Assembly (NCBI GenBank): GCA_043720715.1 | Contig: JAYSSF010000013.1 | Location: forward strand, 1 to 9,481 | DNA from: JAYSSF01 sp043720715 | GTDB taxonomy: Bacteria > Patescibacteriota > Gracilibacteria > Absconditabacterales > Absconditicoccaceae | Direction: 5' to 3' | Length of the DNA stretch: 9,481 nucleotides | Part shown: one piece after another, positions 6,798 to 9,481 of the stretch | Position numbering within the stretch: the stretch's first letter is position 1 | Layout of the letters: the number at the start of each line of letters is the position of its first letter | The notes under the pieces: generated by a model | What the model was told of the DNA's origin: nothing | The model's input: only the letters and a program-made list of their open reading frames with translations | Database searches by the model: none | Program-made: the position numbers and the translations under genes

Positions 6798-6847
6798 GAT
6801 AGTTGCGTCTGACTATCTCACAAATCGTGTTAATGTTCGACTAACGC
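6798..6847 (-). promoter_or_regulatory. Structured 5' leader of the nhaD unit (two hairpins)
   Basis: Between the predicted minus-strand promoter and the small ORF there are about 94 untranslated bases with two hairpins. One is GATAGT / ACTATC (6798-6803 with 6812-6817, 8-base loop). The other is around GTTA / TAAC (6829-6832 with 6842-6845), extended by flanking partial pairing. It could be a riboregulator of the ion antiporter, but it matches no riboswitch that I can name. Confidence 0.3.
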
Positions 6848-6853
6848 AAAATC

Positions 6854-6881
6854 ATAATAATAAAAAATATATAAAAGTCAA
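6854..6881 (-). promoter_or_regulatory. Predicted promoter of the small ORF-nhaD unit
   Basis: On the minus strand TTGACT (6881-6876) and TATTAT (6859-6854) are separated by 16 bases, each one mismatch from the sigma-70 consensus. Transcription would start near 6847, giving a leader of about 94 bases before the small ORF. The surroundings are AT rich, which raises the chance of random matches. Confidence 0.5.
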
Positions 6882-6917
6882 TATATTCATATTATATGAT
6901 GAATAAATTTTTTGAGA

Positions 6918-6945
6918 TTGAAACACTAAGCAACATGATTATAGT
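6918..6945 (+). promoter_or_regulatory. Predicted promoter of fusA
   Basis: TTGAAA (6918-6923) and TATAGT (6940-6945) are spaced by 16 bases, close to the sigma-70 consensus. This gives a leader of about 50 bases to the fusA start at 7002. It is arranged back to back with the nhaD-side promoter. Confidence 0.5.
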
Positions 6946-7001
6946 AGACGGAAACTCGACGAAAGTCAGATTTTTTTAATTATTATTATATGTTATTGCT
7001 C

Positions 7002-9125
7002 ATGGCCGCTGCGAAATGATTAGACATGGTGAGAAATATCGGTATTATTGCCCATATTGATGCCGGTAAAACTACTACTACAGAACGTATCCTCTACTAT
7101 ACAGGTAGAAACCACAAGATCGGAGAAGTACATGATGGTGCTGCAACGATGGACTGGATGGTACAGGAACAAGAGCGTGGTATCACGATCACATCTGCTG
7201 CGACGACTGCAATGTGGAAGGATCACCATATCAACATCATCGATACACCAGGTCACGTAGACTTCACCATTGAAGTAGAGCGTAGTCTCAAGGTATTGGA
7301 TGGAGCTGTGACAGTATTGTCATCATCAGATGGAGTACAACCTCAGACAGAGACGGTTTGGAGACAAGCTGACAAGTACCGTGTACCTCGTATGATCTTC
7401 GTAAATAAGATCGACAAGATCGGTGCTAATTTCAAGTTCTGTCTTGAATCAGTAACCAATAAGCTATCAAACAAAGCACTTGCAATCCAGCTTCCATATG
7501 GTGAGTCTTCTGACTTCAAGGGTATTGCAAACTTGATCAATATGAAGTATTATACATTTGAGGGTGCAAACGGTGAGACACAAGTGGAACATGAGATACC
7601 AGCTGACTTTGTGGATGTTTGTGTTGCTAGTAGAGAGAAAATGATTGATAGTTTGACTATGTTCGATGATGAGATCGCAGAGCTCTACCTCATGGGTGAA
7701 GATGTGCCAGAAGTACTCATCAAAAAAGCAATGCGTAAAGCAGTATGTGCTGGAGAGATCTACCCAATGTGTGTAGGATCAGCACTCAGAAATGCAGGTG
7801 TACAGCTTATGCTCGACGCTGCAGTAGATTTCTTGCCTAGTCCACTCGATGTAGGTGCTGTCAAGGGTCATGATGTCGATGATCTGACCAAAGAAATCCT
7901 CAGAATGCCAGATGATACGGCTCCAGCTTCTGCTCTTGCATTTAAGATTATGACTGATCCATTTGTCGGTAAGCTGACATTCGTGAGAGTATACTCTGGT
8001 GTGATCAAGTCTGGTGATAAGCTCCTCAATCCTCGTACAGGTAACGAAGAACGTGTAGGTCGTTTGCTCCTCATGCACGCCAACAAGAGAGAAGAAATTT
8101 CTGAGATTCACGCAGGACATATTGCTGCATTCTTGGGTCTCAAAGATGTGAGAACAGGAGATACCCTCTCCGATATGAAGCAGCCGGTATTACTTGAAGC
8201 GATGGACTTCCCAGAACCAGTAATCTCATTGGCAGTAGAACCAGCAAGCAAGAAGGATCAAGAAAAGATGTGACTCGGACTAAGTAAGCTCGCAGAAGAA
8301 GACCCATCATTCAGATTCTATACAGACGAAGAGACAGGTCAGACTATTATTGCTGGTCAAGGAGAGTTGCATCTTGAGATCTTGGCAGATAGACTCAAGA
8401 GAGAGCATAAAGTAGAAGTGATCACTGGTGCTCCACAAGTATCATACAGAGAGACAATCCTGTGAGATGAAGTTGAAGCAGAATCCAAATTCGTCAGACA
8501 GTCTGGAGGTCGTGGACAATACGGTCACGTCGTACTCAAGATGTCACCATGGAAAGATGATGCTGAAACAGGAGAAAAGAAAAATCTCAACTTCGTGGAC
8601 GAAATCACTGGTTGAGTGATCCCCAAAGAATTCATCCCATCAGTCGCTAAGGCATGTGAAGAGATGATGAAGCTTGGTGTAATGGCTAGTTACCCGATCA
8701 TCAATGTACAAGCGAAGCTTGTGTTCGGTAGTTACCATGATGTTGATTCCTCAGAGGTTGCGTTTAAGATTGCGACATTCAGAGCATTTAGAGAGTGATT
8801 TATGAAATGTAAGCCAACATTGCTTGAGCCTATTATGAAGATCGAAGTAGTGACTCCTGAAGACTATATGGGAGATGTGATGGGAGATATCTCATCTCGT
8901 AGAGGTATGATTACCAACCAAGAAGATCGTTTTGGCGCAATGGTGATCAGCGGTAAAGTACCACTCTCTGAGATGTTTGGATATTCGACAGCACTTAGAT
9001 CTGCGACTCAAGGTAGAGCCAGCTATGCGATGGAGTTTGACTCATACGAACCAGTACCCAACAATATCGCTGAGAAGATCATGGCAGAACGTGCAGGTAA
9101 GCGTAAGGGTTCTGAAGACGATTAA
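7002..9125 (+). CDS. fusA: Elongation factor G (translation translocase GTPase)
   Basis: GTPase that moves tRNAs and mRNA through the ribosome after peptide transfer, and helps recycle ribosomes. The 707-residue product matches the family length. The GTPase motifs are A-H-I-D-A-G-K-T (17-24), R-G-I-T (59-62), D-T-P-G-H (81-85) and N-K-I-D (135-138). Later landmarks are G-Q-G-E-L-H-L-E, G-G-R-G-Q-Y-G-H in domain IV, and L-L-E-P-I-M-K-x-E-V ... Y-M-G-D-V in domain V. Five TGA codons are read as glycine: residues 6, 424, 488, 538 and 599, the last inside R-E-G-F-M-K. The start ATG 7002 gives M-A-A-A-K-G before the first GTPase motif, matching family N-termini; ATG 7026 would trim it and ATG 6990 extend it. 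No Shine-Dalgarno is visible. It is monocistronic here, without rpsL, rpsG or tuf, with its own promoter and terminator. Confidence 0.98.
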
Positions 9126-9130
9126 AAAAA

Positions 9131-9300
9131 CAAGGGTCTCCCCTGACAAGGGGAGGTGGCGAAGCCGGAGGGGTTTTATCTGACTCCCCTCTCAGTGTCT
9201 CGTCATTGTCCCGATTATTATCGGGACCTGTACTCTTTAGAGTGTAAACTTGGGAACGAAGCGACCGTAGGAAGTGCCTTTGGTGCAATCCACTACACAT
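9131..9300. repeat. Cluster of hairpin repeats downstream of fusA
   Basis: This 3' region has no gene but is full of GC-rich inverted repeats: CTCCCCT / AGGGGAG (9138-9144, 9149-9155), GGC-GAA-GCC (9158-9166), a perfect eight-pair GTCCCGAT / ATCGGGAC (9208-9227), and ACTCT / AGAGT (9232-9243). The first block resembles, from memory, the dispersed repeats often associated with DUF559 proteins. The flanks CGTCATTG ... GGAACGAAGCGACC ... GCAATCC resemble another widespread repeat type. Both assignments need a search. The region lies inside the likely fusA 3' untranslated region, before the terminator. Confidence 0.55.
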
Positions 9301-9327
9301 TATAATCAAAGTAAATATATCATCAAT

Positions 9328-9349
9328 CCCAGCTTCGGCTGGGTTTTTT
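9328..9349 (+). terminator. Intrinsic terminator of fusA
   Basis: CCCAGC-TTCG-GCTGGG is a six-pair stem with a stable UUCG loop, followed directly by six T. It is about 200 bases past the fusA stop and is a very clear rho-independent terminator. Confidence 0.92.
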
Positions 9350-9362
9350 GTTCTTGTTTATG

Positions 9363-9382
9363 AGAACAAATTATTTTGTTCT
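9363..9382. repeat. Perfect AT-rich hairpin beside the right inverted repeat
   Basis: AGAACAAA and TTTGTTCT form an eight-pair stem with a TTAT loop, ending three bases before the right copy of the 96-bp inverted repeat. The left copy has no equivalent hairpin. Function unknown. Confidence 0.6.
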
Positions 9383-9385
9383 TGT

Positions 9386-9481
9386 GGCTTAATGGTAAAA
9401 AAGGTGTGGCTATTCTACTCTAGAGTTAATCAAATACAGTATTAGTTTTAATTTCCTATCTTCCCTTAGTCCTCTATGTAA
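9386..9481. repeat. Right copy of the perfect 96-bp terminal inverted repeat
   Basis: Exact reverse complement of bases 1-96, ending at the last base of the window. It includes the palindrome ACTCTAGAGT at 9417-9426. The sequence just inside the repeat differs completely from that at the left end, so the boundary is sharp. Confidence 0.95.

Noticed and set aside
8271..8798. fusA as a pseudogene broken by stop codons
   Set aside because: All interruptions are TGA, none is TAA or TAG, the frame never shifts, and conserved EF-G sequence continues straight through each one with glycine fitting.
8271..8798. UGA as selenocysteine or tryptophan
   Set aside because: Too many UGA codons in unrelated proteins for selenocysteine, and comparable EF-G and F0 positions call for glycine, not tryptophan; TGG is used for tryptophan in these genes.
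1..9481. Linear plasmid or virus with terminal inverted repeats
   Set aside because: No replication, capsid, partition or transposase genes are present; the content is core chromosomal genes.

Overview
This window reads as chromosomal DNA of a bacterium that translates UGA as glycine (NCBI code 25), which points to candidate phyla Absconditabacteria (SR1) or Gracilibacteria (BD1-5). The clearest proof is elongation factor G (7002..9125). It is continuous only if five in-frame TGA codons are read through, and each one I can compare with the family falls on an expected glycine. Almost every other gene here needs the same reading, so a standard-code ORF search breaks most of them. No rRNA, tRNA or CRISPR array was seen.

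Layout, left to right. 161..1791 (minus) is an F0 module of ATP synthase in the order a-c-b (atpB-atpE-atpF). Its rotor subunit is an ordinary 70-residue, proton-type hairpin. 1907..2871 (plus) holds two small genes: a PsiE-like membrane protein and an unrecognised 162-residue protein. 3035..5089 (minus) is a second a-c-b module. Its rotor subunit is a fused double hairpin of 160 residues, carrying in each half a two-carboxylate (Glu + Glu, then Ser and Tyr) pattern like that of Na+-coupled rotors. 5179..6600 (minus) is an NhaD-like Na+/H+ antiporter, followed by a small overlapping ORF and a strong intrinsic terminator, and preceded by another small ORF with a good Shine-Dalgarno. 7002..9125 (plus) is fusA, followed by a repeat cluster and an intrinsic terminator.

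How the genes may work together (inference): NhaD exchanges Na+ and H+, one F0 looks Na+-coupled and the other H+-coupled. No F1 genes (delta, alpha, gamma, beta, epsilon) are in the window. The two b subunits are very alike in their cytoplasmic stalks, so both F0 modules may dock on one F1 encoded elsewhere.

Two further points stand out. The antiporter gene has no internal UGA, and a UGA sits exactly at the family's usual C-terminus in an ATGA overlap with the next ORF, which suggests recent acquisition from a host using UGA as stop. The window also begins and ends with a perfect 96-bp inverted repeat, which is either a genuine flanking repeat or an assembly boundary.
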